Under the pieces are notes generated by a model. That model had not been told where the DNA came from. It worked only from the letters and a program-made list of their open reading frames with translations, and did no database searches. From Mucilaginibacter sp. (GTDB lineage Bacteria; Bacteroidota; Bacteroidia; Sphingobacteriales; Sphingobacteriaceae), in assembly GCA_028288305.1 (NCBI GenBank), contig JAQBOA010000075.1, forward strand, positions 59,081 through 123,080: a stretch of 64,000 nucleotides of DNA, given 5' to 3'. Both the position numbers and the translations under genes were made by a program. This document shows, piece after piece, positions 33,639-41,606 of this stretch (positions are counted from its first letter, which is position 1; every line of letters starts with the position of its first letter).

Positions 33639-34268
33639 ATGAAACAAACACTTATCACATTTTGTCTTACGGTAATGTACTTATTCTCCTTTGGACAATC
33701 ATTTGAAGGCGAGATTGTATATCAGACCAGCTTTAAGAGTAAGATACCCGATATTACAGCAAAGGAGTTCTCATCAGTGATGAGTGTTGGCAAGAACTTT
33801 TTTATTAAGGATGGAGACTTCAAATATGAAACAGATGGCGCCCATGAGCTTTGGCAGTTATATATCAATGCTGATAATAAGCTATACCACAAATATTCGA
33901 ACTCTGAAGTATTAATCTGGAATGATGCTTCGGTTAACCGGGAAGAAGTATTCAGCATAGAATTTCACCGTGATGCTGCCGAAATATTAGGATATAAGTG
34001 TGATGAAATTATTTTGAATTGTAACATCGGCATACATAAGTACTACTTTAGCTCTAAACTGCATATTGATGGAAAACTATTTGCTAATTGCCTAATTGGT
34101 AATTGGTATGCTTACCTTTCAGAGGCCAATGCTGTTCCGTTAAAAATTGTCTTTGACAATGCTCAAGTTTCTATGGAAACCGTTGCAATTGAAGTTAAAC
34201 CAATGAGTCTTGATAAAAGTATGTTCTCTTTGCCCGAAGGAGCTAAAACATCAAAAAGCAGTTTTTAA
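33639..34268 (+). CDS. Secreted protein, GLPGLI/DUF4412-like
   Basis: 209 residues with a signal peptide (about 1-19, ending FSFGQ). The mature start FEGEIVYQTSF and the following pattern of strands are typical of GLPGLI and DUF4412 secreted proteins of Bacteroidota, whose role is unknown. GYKCDEIILNC in the middle is a further family-like element. The last four bases overlap the end of the convergent gene on the other strand, so the two stop codons share sequence. Confidence 0.6.
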   Translation: MKQTLITFCLTVMYLFSFGQSFEGEIVYQTSFKSKIPDITAKEFSSVMSVGKNFFIKDGDFKYETDGAHELWQLYINADNKLYHKYSNSEVLIWNDASVNREEVFSIEFHRDAAEILGYKCDEIILNCNIGIHKYYFSSKLHIDGKLFANCLIGNWYAYLSEANAVPLKIVFDNAQVSMETVAIEVKPMSLDKSMFSLPEGAKTSKSSF

Positions 34269-35206
34269 AGTTTTTTAATTGCAAAAGAATACTGGTATTT
34301 ATTATTGAGTTTAAATGAAAAAATAATCAGAGAGTACCTTGAATTTGTATATTTATCTACCCCTTCAACATTTTTAACTAATTTACGATGCGCATATCTG
34401 TATCCACTCAATGATGCTTTAATTTCATTGTAATTATTTACAGATGATGTTGCAAAGGTGGTTTGGTTTTCTTTAATATCTTTTATTATTGAGGCTGTAA
34501 CGTTGTCCTTATTGAAACTGTATTTGTTCATATGATCGTTAGATTCATCAAGCCTGAATTGTTTCGATGTAAAAAGACTCTTCGCATCATTTAAATTATA
34601 GCTGCAGGCTTTTTGCAGGTCCGAAAGTGTTAAAGTACCTGGCGGCGAATGTGAATGTGTACTTGCAGGAATTTCTTCCGGTGAATTTCTTCCTGATGAA
34701 GACGTATTTGCAGGAACTTTTTCCGGATCAACCTTCCTTACAATTTTTTGAGCGTTGTCAGCTTTTAAACGTTTTACTACTACTTGAACTCTGAAACTGC
34801 CTTTATTACTTAAAGGATCATTATCGTTTACCATGAATTTGAGAAAACCCGATCTCTCTGCTATTATCGAATCTTCCGGATCTACTATATTCCAATCATC
34901 GTCACCTATCTTATATAATAAGGCTCCGTAATCGAAAACCGGATCCATACGGCAATTTGTAAAACCATCTATACCTTCAGGTCCTGTTGCACCTGTAACT
35001 CCTCTTAAAACAATTGTTCCGGATGCTGTAATGTGTACTTCATCACCTACATTTATTTTTAAATTGTTTTTTTTGATTTGTGAACTTACGTTAAAAGTGT
35101 AATAATTTTTCACAAAGCTGTTTTGTGCTTTGCAAGTAACGGAACAAATAAAAAGTAATGAAATTACAAGGGTATAATTTTGTATTTTATTTTTTGCCCA
35201 GCTCAT
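34265..35206 (-). CDS. Secreted protein with LecA/PA-IL-like domain
   Basis: 313 residues, signal peptide about 1-28. Residues 32-150 resemble the PA-IL (LecA) galactose-binding beta-sandwich: KINVGDEVHITASGTIVLRG, then GALLYKIGDDDW and SGFLKFMVNDNDPLSNKGSF, where the NDN segment corresponds to the calcium and sugar site of LecA. After a Ser/Pro-rich linker (about 165-200) the C-terminal 110 residues form an unrecognised strand-rich domain. Binding of sugar is inferred from the fold only. It converges on the neighbouring gene with a 4-base overlap. Confidence 0.55.
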   Translation of the reverse strand: MSWAKNKIQNYTLVISLLFICSVTCKAQNSFVKNYYTFNVSSQIKKNNLKINVGDEVHITASGTIVLRGVTGATGPEGIDGFTNCRMDPVFDYGALLYKIGDDDWNIVDPEDSIIAERSGFLKFMVNDNDPLSNKGSFRVQVVVKRLKADNAQKIVRKVDPEKVPANTSSSGRNSPEEIPASTHSHSPPGTLTLSDLQKACSYNLNDAKSLFTSKQFRLDESNDHMNKYSFNKDNVTASIIKDIKENQTTFATSSVNNYNEIKASLSGYRYAHRKLVKNVEGVDKYTNSRYSLIIFSFKLNNKYQYSFAIKKL

Positions 35207-35475
35207 CTTTATTACTTAAGGCTTTAAATATATAAATTTTATAAACAATAATTTTCACAAAACTTTAAAACCATGTTTCGTAATTTGAAAATCGAATTAC
35301 TATGCATGCTTTTCTAATATAAACTTTGGACTTTATTTCACCCTCTTCTTTAAAGTTTAAAGTGTTTCTATGTTGTCATAAATTCCCCATTTAAAAATTC
35401 CTAAAACCAACTCAAACCCTATCTGTAATTATATATAGATTAGTAAATTTAATTAAACTCAAAATCTATTTAACT

Positions 35476-36027
35476 ATGGCAAGTTTAAGTAATCATAAAG
35501 TCGCAATCCTTACCGAAGAAGGATTCGAGCAAGTAGAGTTAACCAGCCCAAAGGCAGCATTGGAACAAGCAGGAGCCCAGGTAGATGTTATTTCGCCAAA
35601 AAGTGGGAAAATTAAAGCCTGGGACAATACAAATTGGGGAATTGAAATTAATGTTGACAAGGTGTTAAGCGATGTAAGTCCTGATGACTATGATGCACTG
35701 GTTTTACCAGGCGGTGTGCTTAATCCTGATAAGTTAAGGCAAAATAAAGAGGCCGTAGCATTTGTATCTGCTTTTTTAGACGAAGGCAAACCAGTAGCGG
35801 CCATATGCCATGGCCCGCAGATGCTGATTGAAACAGGTTTGATCGGAGGACGTACTTTGACTTCTTATCCATCATTACAAACGGACCTTAAAAACGCAGG
35901 CACTCATTGGATTGATCAGGAAGTTGTAGTTGATAACGGTCTGGTTACCAGCCGTACCCCTGCAGACCTGGACGCTTTTAATAAAAAAGTAATCGAAGAA
36001 ATATCCGAATGGGTACATCAGGATTAG
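35476..36027 (+). CDS. DJ-1/PfpI-family protein (class I glutamine-amidotransferase-like)
   Basis: 183 residues. The nucleophile elbow is AAICHGPQML near residue 115, with the catalytic cysteine followed by the histidine. The upstream glutamate is in TEEGFEQVEL near 18, and ALVLPGGVLNPDKLR near 75 is also a family signature. This matches the PfpI/YhbO subgroup, which acts in protection against carbonyl stress or as a small protease-like hydrolase. Monocistronic, followed at once by a dispersed palindromic repeat. Confidence 0.88.
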   Translation: MASLSNHKVAILTEEGFEQVELTSPKAALEQAGAQVDVISPKSGKIKAWDNTNWGIEINVDKVLSDVSPDDYDALVLPGGVLNPDKLRQNKEAVAFVSAFLDEGKPVAAICHGPQMLIETGLIGGRTLTSYPSLQTDLKNAGTHWIDQEVVVDNGLVTSRTPADLDAFNKKVIEEISEWVHQD

Positions 36028-36034
36028 TAACATT

Positions 36035-36122
36035 TTGTCATTGCGAGCGATAGCGTGGCAATCGCTAACTATGCGTAACGGTCATGCATGGTCCGCGATT
36101 GCTTCGTACCTTGCAATGACAA
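36035..36122. repeat. Dispersed palindromic repeat (copy A)
   Basis: TTGTCATTGCGAG at the left and GCAATGACAA at the right end pair with each other, and GCGATTGCTTCGTACC in the right half pairs in part with the left half. The same family occurs at 38623-38706. It lies between the DJ-1 gene and the serine hydrolase stop and may also work as a transcription end. Confidence 0.75.
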
Positions 36123-36134
36123 TTTTAGAATATC

Positions 36135-37553
36135 CTACTGCAACTTCTTCAAAATCCCTGTTCCAAGCTCATCAGTACTTTCAACTGCATTTGACAATAC
36201 TACAACCGCTATATTTTTGTCGGGATTAAAGGCTAAAAAACTACTGCTGCCGTTGGTGCCGCCGTTATGAAAGTAATAATTAACCCCATTTACAATGATG
36301 ATATGCCAGGCAAGGCCAATTTTTACGTCTTTATTGAAAGTTACTTTATGTGTTAATTCAATAGCTTTTGAAAGGGTATCGGTGCCAGTATGCAAATTGG
36401 CTTTAGCATAGATCAATAAGTCGTTAACTGTTGATCGTAGAGCCCCGCAGGGTGCCAGAACATCAAAATCCCAAGCTTCGGTTGGCTGGCCATATGTATT
36501 ATAAACTTCTACAAAACGCGGGAAAAGCAATGGGTTCAAATACTGGTCAGTACTAAACATTCCTAATGGTTTACAGATAATATCAATAACCATTCGCTCG
36601 AAAGTTTCTCCGCTAATTTTTTCTAAAATACTACCCAGCAACCCTACTGCCAAATTGGAATAGGCATATTTTTCACCCGGCTTGCTTTCAAGTTTGCAGG
36701 TTTTTAGGTACTGAAACAATAATTCTTTAGTATAATCTTTATAGGGATTAGTGGGATCTGTTGCATGGCTTATAAGATTATCTGGTATCCTGGCAAAGCC
36801 GGAAGTGTGATTACTTAAATTCAATAATGTAACGGACTTAAGCTCTGGATTAGCTGCAACGGAATCAGGCAGAAATTTAGTAATAGGATCGTTTAATTTA
36901 ATTGATCCTTTATTTACATAATAAGCCAGTATTGTAGTCGTAAAGGTTTTAGTGATGGACCCTATTTCGAAAAAATTGTCGGCATTGGGTAATTTGCCTT
37001 TTCCTTTAACGGTTTCACCATACCCATAAGTGCTGATTTTGCCATCTTTCAGTACGCCGATGCATAAACCAACAGTATTAGCTTTTTGAATATATGTCCT
37101 GGCAACTGTGTCGATCTTTTTATCAATTTCTGATTTTAAAGGATTAGACGTAGGCACAAGAGCCGTTTTGTTACTAACCGGTTCCGCATAGCCTTGGAAA
37201 AGAAAAAGTTCTAATTTATCTTTTTTATCAAGGCTCATTAATAATTGAAGTGTTATAGAATCAAACTTTAGCTTGTAGGTTGCTACACTGTTGTTTACAA
37301 AGCTGATCAATGATGATCCTTTTATTTCTCCTAAAGGGAAAAGTTGCTTATTTGCTACATCGCTAAAAGCATTTATGCTTAACTCATTTTGAAAATCGTT
37401 ACTTGCCATGTTATAAATGGCATCAGCATTTTTTATGTTGAAATACTTTTTAACCAATGCAAAAACCGAGTCGACCTTTTGTTGCTGATGGCTTTGAGCT
37501 AATGCTGGTGATGAAAAAACAAAACATAGGAAAATTAAAAATACTGGTTTCAT
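36135..37553 (-). CDS. Serine hydrolase, beta-lactamase/DD-peptidase fold (class C-like)
   Basis: 472 residues. Signal peptide about 1-19 (ending ALAQS). An N-terminal DUF3887-like domain (about 24-130) is followed by the beta-lactamase/transpeptidase-like domain. The nucleophile motif SITK is near 197, the YxN motif YAYSN near 295 and HNGGTNG near 424. It is a periplasmic or surface-anchored hydrolase. The domain pair is common in Bacteroidota and its substrate is unknown; resistance to antibiotics is not implied. Confidence 0.85.
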   Translation of the reverse strand: MKPVFLIFLCFVFSSPALAQSHQQQKVDSVFALVKKYFNIKNADAIYNMASNDFQNELSINAFSDVANKQLFPLGEIKGSSLISFVNNSVATYKLKFDSITLQLLMSLDKKDKLELFLFQGYAEPVSNKTALVPTSNPLKSEIDKKIDTVARTYIQKANTVGLCIGVLKDGKISTYGYGETVKGKGKLPNADNFFEIGSITKTFTTTILAYYVNKGSIKLNDPITKFLPDSVAANPELKSVTLLNLSNHTSGFARIPDNLISHATDPTNPYKDYTKELLFQYLKTCKLESKPGEKYAYSNLAVGLLGSILEKISGETFERMVIDIICKPLGMFSTDQYLNPLLFPRFVEVYNTYGQPTEAWDFDVLAPCGALRSTVNDLLIYAKANLHTGTDTLSKAIELTHKVTFNKDVKIGLAWHIIIVNGVNYYFHNGGTNGSSSFLAFNPDKNIAVVVLSNAVESTDELGTGILKKLQ

Positions 37554-37633
37554 TCAAAAAAGTATTTCACTATAACGCCGGGATTGGCAATTAATGTTAA
37601 AGATCAGTTAAACCGAATGATTTTATATCTGGA

Positions 37634-38563
37634 CTATTGCGGTGATTGCCCTGCCAGTAAAAATAGCACAGCCATACGTATAGCAACCCCATTTTCTACC
37701 TGGTCAAGAATGATAGACTGCTTGCTGTCAGCAACATCACTTGTAATTTCAACCCCGCGGTTAATAGGGCCGGGGTGCATCACAATAATTTCTTTATCCA
37801 ATGAATCCAATATCTGCTTGTTTAATCCAAAGAGCATAGTATATTCCCGAAGGGAAGGAAAATATTTTATATCCTGCCGTTCTAACTGTATTCGAAGCAT
37901 ATTGGCTACATCGCACCAGTTAAGTGCTTTAAGCAGATTATGCTCAACCCTTACACCTAATGAACTAATATATTTGGGGATGAGTGTAGTAGGGCCGCAA
38001 ACCATCACTTCGGCGCCTAACTGTTTCAGGCATAATATATTGGACAAGGCGACACGCGAATGAAGTATGTCTCCAACAATCACTACTTTTTTACCGGCAA
38101 CATCGCCCAGCTTCTCACGGATGGAGAAAGCATCCAGCAGGGCTTGTGTAGGATGTTCGTGCGCTCCGTCGCCTGCATTTACTATCTGTGCTTTTACATG
38201 TTTGGAAAGGAAGATACCTGCTCCTGCATAAGGATGACGCATTACAACCATATCCACTTTCATGGCTAGAATGTTATTTACCGTATCAATCAGGGTTTCG
38301 CCTTTGCTTACGGATGATGAAGAGGCGGCAAAATTTATAGTATCTGCAGATAAACGTCTTTCTGCCAACTCAAAAGATAAACGGGTACGTGTAGAATTTT
38401 CGAAAAATATATTGGCAATGGTAACATCACGCAGAGATGGAACCTTTTTTATCGGCCGGTTTAAAACAGATTTAAAAGTATCCGCAGTTTCAAATATGAG
38501 TTGAATATCTGCCGGGTTTAAGTCCTTGATTCCTAAAAGATGCCTTGTTGATAATCCTGCCAT
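37634..38563 (-). CDS. pyrB: Aspartate carbamoyltransferase catalytic subunit
   Basis: 309 residues, the normal length for the PyrB chain. It joins carbamoyl phosphate to aspartate, the first committed step of pyrimidine synthesis. The carbamoyl-phosphate site FENSTRTRLSFE is at about 54-65, HPTQALLDAF near 135, and the aspartate-side loop GPINRGVEI near 270. No regulatory chain gene is nearby. The pyrR gene lies upstream on the same strand, separated by a palindromic repeat of about 85 bases that splits what is usually a compact operon. Confidence 0.95.
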   Translation of the reverse strand: MAGLSTRHLLGIKDLNPADIQLIFETADTFKSVLNRPIKKVPSLRDVTIANIFFENSTRTRLSFELAERRLSADTINFAASSSSVSKGETLIDTVNNILAMKVDMVVMRHPYAGAGIFLSKHVKAQIVNAGDGAHEHPTQALLDAFSIREKLGDVAGKKVVIVGDILHSRVALSNILCLKQLGAEVMVCGPTTLIPKYISSLGVRVEHNLLKALNWCDVANMLRIQLERQDIKYFPSLREYTMLFGLNKQILDSLDKEIIVMHPGPINRGVEITSDVADSKQSIILDQVENGVAIRMAVLFLLAGQSPQ

Positions 38564-38622
38564 TTTTTTATTTCGGATTTCGAATGTTCGATTTCGGATT
38601 TATTTTTTTTTATTTATATTTT

Positions 38623-38706
38623 TTGTTATTGCGAGGTACGAAGCAATCTCCGTGTTGCAATTCGGTTATGCACAGTTCGCGATTGCTTCGTACCTCGCAA
38701 TGACAA
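38623..38706. repeat. Dispersed palindromic repeat (copy B) inside the pyrR-pyrB gap
   Basis: The arms are 26 bases, 38623-38648 and 38681-38706, with 25 of 26 pairs. The inner parts are GAGGTACGAAGCAATC and its complement. A second, degenerate inverted repeat of the TTTCGGATTTCGAA type flanks it on both sides (about 38566-38604 and 38718-38757). Same family as 36035-36122. Confidence 0.8.
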
Positions 38707-38759
38707 AGTGAGCAATTTCTTCAATTTCGAAATCGAAATTCCGAAATTCGAAATCATTT

Positions 38760-39305
38760 CTATTTCGCTTCTGATATCAAAGTAATCCTATCTTCTCCAT
38801 CTGTTTCCTTCCAGCTTACCACTACTTTTTGTGATGCGATGGAGTCAACTTCTATACCTACATAATCTGCCGATACGGGTATATGTCTTGAATAACGGCG
38901 ATCAACAAGTGCAAGCAATTCTATCTTATCGGGCCTGCCGAATGCCTGCAGGGCATCCATTGCAGCGCGGATAGTGCGGCCTGTCCAAAGCACATCATCC
39001 ATCATGATCACCTTTTTGCCTTCTATAATAAAATCTATTTTTGTTTGATTGGGTAAAAGCTGCGATTCACGGCGACGGAAATCGTCTCTGTAAAAGGTAA
39101 TATCCAGGTCGCCCTGCTGAATTTTACTGCCCGGTAATATTTTGCGTAATTCTTCGGCTATTCGTTTAGCCAGATAAATGCCCCGTGGCTGTATGCCGAT
39201 AATAACCGAGCCTGAAAAATCATTATGATTTTCTATTAACTGACGACATAAACGCTGTAATGTAATTTGAAATTTCTGACCGTCGAGCAGCGTGAGGTTT
39301 TGCAT
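38760..39305 (-). CDS. pyrR: PyrR-type uracil phosphoribosyltransferase/regulator
   Basis: 181 residues from the ATG at 39305; the frame extends 7 codons further but MQNLTLLDGQKF is the usual start. The PRPP-binding motif VIMMDDVLWTGRTIRAAMD is near 95, and IGIQPRGIYLAKRI near 40 binds the phosphate. PyrR proteins convert uracil to UMP and in Firmicutes bind pyr mRNA. Whether this one regulates is unknown, but its place before pyrB fits. No attenuator-like structure other than the dispersed repeat was seen in the gap. Confidence 0.9.
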   Translation of the reverse strand: MQNLTLLDGQKFQITLQRLCRQLIENHNDFSGSVIIGIQPRGIYLAKRIAEELRKILPGSKIQQGDLDITFYRDDFRRRESQLLPNQTKIDFIIEGKKVIMMDDVLWTGRTIRAAMDALQAFGRPDKIELLALVDRRYSRHIPVSADYVGIEVDSIASQKVVVSWKETDGEDRITLISEAK

Positions 39306-39466
39306 CGTTTGGATGGATTTGGGCAAAGGTAATATTTTTTAGTGATTTGTTAAATTGGGATAAGAGATTGGATAACTTGAGGTGTATTAAATTGAGGAAA
39401 GCTTGCGCATAGGGAATTTATCCTTAACTTAAACAAGTTTTTAAGCGGTATCACAATCAACATATC

Positions 39467-41101
39467 ATGAATTCTTTTCTCAAAGGTTTTTTAGCCGCAG
39501 CACTGGTTTGCTGTATTAACTCATTGGTTTTTTCGCAAAGTAGCACCCCGGGAAATTTACCGACAGATTATCTTACACCGGCTTTTCATGCGGGTCGGCG
39601 GCAGGCGTTACGGGATATGATGCCAGCCAACTCGGTGGCGGTAATTTTTTCGTACCCGGAACGTGTATTCTCAAAAGACATAAACTATGTTTATCATCCT
39701 AACCCAGATCTATATTATTTTTCGGGATATAAAGAGCCCGATGCTATGTTGCTGGTTTTTAAAGAAATACAGGCAGATGGCGATAGCAGTTATAATGAAT
39801 TGTTTTTTATTCGACACAGGGATGCTGCGCGGGAGCAATGGACAGGCAGGCGCCTTGGCGTTGCGGGTGTGAAAAGCCAGCTTGGATTTAAAAGGGTTTA
39901 TAATAGCGAGGCTTTCGCAAAATTCCCGATCGATCTGAAAAAATTTAAGACAATCATTTACGACTCGATGCCAAATAACCTGAATGATGGCGGCCCGGGA
40001 AGCCTGAAGGATTTGATCACTAATTTTAAGGTAAAAAGTGACATAAAGGATGTTGATGAAGACCTTTTATATGATCTGAACCTGATTTATCAACGAGCTA
40101 GTCCGAAAAATCTTGACCGGGTGATTTCATATCTAAAACCGCGCTTGGATAAAAATAGCTATAAAAATAATGAACTTATAAAAGAACTCATAAACAAACC
40201 GGACTCAGTGACCCTTGCTGACGTTAAGGTGAAGATTAAAGCCAATCCATCCGGCTTGTCGCTTTTCACTAATATTACCGATGACCTGCGCGGTATAAAG
40301 ACGCCGGAGGAATTAGTTTTACTAAAAAAATCTGTCGAAATATCGAGCATAGCACATGCGGAGGCTATGCGTGCAGTAAAGCCTCAAATGTCCGAAACCG
40401 AACTTGAGGGGATTATGCTTTACGTGCATAAGCATTACGGTGCCGAAGATGAAGGTTATCCGCCAATAGTTGGAGCCGGTGCAAATGGTTGTATTTTACA
40501 TTATGAAGAAAACAATGCCACCAGGGTTAAAAATCAATTGGTACTAATGGATGTGGGTGCAGAATATCATGGCTATTCTGCTGACGTGACCCGAACTTTT
40601 CCTGCGAACGGCAAATTTACCGACGAGCAAAAATCCATCTACCAGGCAGTTTACGATGCACAGGAGGAGGTATTTAAGTTATGCAAAGAAGGAGTAAAAT
40701 ACAGCGACCTGGAGATAAAAACCCGCGAAGTACTTTCCTCAAGGCTTATACAACTGGGAATAATTAAAAGCGCCGGAGAAGTAGGTAAATATTACCCGCA
40801 TGGAGTTTCGCATCATTTGGGTTTAGATGTGCACGACAAGGGAGAGTACGGCGGTGAGTTAAAAGCCGGGATGGTAATAACAGTTGAACCCGGAGTTTAC
40901 ATCCCTGCAGGTAGTCCCTGCGATAAAAAATGGTGGAATATTGGCGTTAGAATTGAAGATGATATGCTAATTGGAAAAGATGGGGGCACGTTATTGTCAA
41001 TAGATGCACCCCGTAAATGGGAAGACGTTGAAAAAACAATCGCCGAGAAAAGTATTTTTGACGGGGGAAAGTTTCCGGAACTTAAGGTAGTGCTTAAATA
41101 A
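39467..41101 (+). CDS. Secreted Xaa-Pro aminopeptidase (M24B)
   Basis: 544 residues with a signal peptide (about 1-23, ending LVFSQS). An N-terminal creatinase-like domain is followed by the pita-bread metallopeptidase. The ligands for the two metal ions are visible: Asp in LMDVGAEYHGYSADVTRTF near 361 and 372, His in HGVSHHLGLDVHD near 448, Glu in VEPGVY near 475 and Glu in GVRIEDD near 505. It removes N-terminal residues ahead of proline. The signal peptide distinguishes it from the cytoplasmic PepP and places it in the periplasm or outside. Confidence 0.9.
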   Translation: MNSFLKGFLAAALVCCINSLVFSQSSTPGNLPTDYLTPAFHAGRRQALRDMMPANSVAVIFSYPERVFSKDINYVYHPNPDLYYFSGYKEPDAMLLVFKEIQADGDSSYNELFFIRHRDAAREQWTGRRLGVAGVKSQLGFKRVYNSEAFAKFPIDLKKFKTIIYDSMPNNLNDGGPGSLKDLITNFKVKSDIKDVDEDLLYDLNLIYQRASPKNLDRVISYLKPRLDKNSYKNNELIKELINKPDSVTLADVKVKIKANPSGLSLFTNITDDLRGIKTPEELVLLKKSVEISSIAHAEAMRAVKPQMSETELEGIMLYVHKHYGAEDEGYPPIVGAGANGCILHYEENNATRVKNQLVLMDVGAEYHGYSADVTRTFPANGKFTDEQKSIYQAVYDAQEEVFKLCKEGVKYSDLEIKTREVLSSRLIQLGIIKSAGEVGKYYPHGVSHHLGLDVHDKGEYGGELKAGMVITVEPGVYIPAGSPCDKKWWNIGVRIEDDMLIGKDGGTLLSIDAPRKWEDVEKTIAEKSIFDGGKFPELKVVLK

Positions 41102-41133
41102 GGATAATCAAGTTTTCGATAAAATAAAAGCAT

Positions 41134-41535
41134 TCAACTATTACCAGCCGAAAGTTGTTTAAGTACCGCCATTGCTTTTACAGCATCCTTTTGGTCTACA
41201 AAAATATGATCATAGTAATAAGCGGCTATTACATTGCAGCTTATTCCTTCCTTTGCCAGTACTGACGAAAAAGCCGCCGTCAGTCCAACTGCTTCAAGTG
41301 ATGAATGTACAGTTAGCGTAATCCATGAAGCGACATAAGTATAATCCAAATTTAAATCATCGGCGATACTTTTTTTGAGGATAACGGTTAATCCCTCTGT
41401 TTCTTTAAATGACCCTATTACAAGTGTATAATCAATTGCTTTTGAATAAGGTATTGTGCAAAATACATATTCGCCCTCATTTAGCTTGGGACTCATTGTT
41501 TTTAATAATGCAGTAATATCAGTTTCTCCGGACAT
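41134..41535 (-). CDS. ACT-domain protein
   Basis: 133 residues. Two small ferredoxin-like ACT units can be read: one about 20-60 and the second about 65-128 (WITLTVHSSLEAVGLTAAF, then KEGISCNVIAAYYYDHIFV). This matches the stand-alone DUF2241/CASTOR-type ACT proteins. Such proteins usually bind an amino acid. No enzyme domain is attached. It is convergent with the aminopeptidase gene, and its start faces the terminator of rpsA. Confidence 0.75.
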   Translation of the reverse strand: MSGETDITALLKTMSPKLNEGEYVFCTIPYSKAIDYTLVIGSFKETEGLTVILKKSIADDLNLDYTYVASWITLTVHSSLEAVGLTAAFSSVLAKEGISCNVIAAYYYDHIFVDQKDAVKAMAVLKQLSAGNS

Positions 41536-41547
41536 AATTTAAATTTA

Positions 41548-41581
41548 TAAAAAAAGCCTCTCTGAAATATTCAGAGAGGCT
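41548..41581 (-). terminator. Rho-independent terminator of rpsA
   Basis: On the minus strand a perfect 11-base stem (AGCCTCTCTGA, arms 41581-41571 and 41565-41555) with a 5-base loop is followed by seven T (41554-41548 region). It lies 26 bases after the rpsA stop. Confidence 0.85.
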
Positions 41582-41606
41582 ATAAGGATTTAAAACTTAT
41601 TTAAAC

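Noticed and set aside
33628..33641. GAGCAACC directly before the ATG of the GLPGLI-like gene, similar to the ECF -35 box
   Set aside because: No CGT-type box follows at 16 bases, and the block touches the start codon, leaving no room for a promoter.
36035..38706. The pair of similar palindromes as a CRISPR array
   Set aside because: There are only two copies, 2.5 kb apart, with genes between them and no cas genes.
38526..38711. Small plus-strand open frame across the pyrR-pyrB gap
   Set aside because: It is made of the dispersed palindromic repeat and has a repeat-derived sequence.
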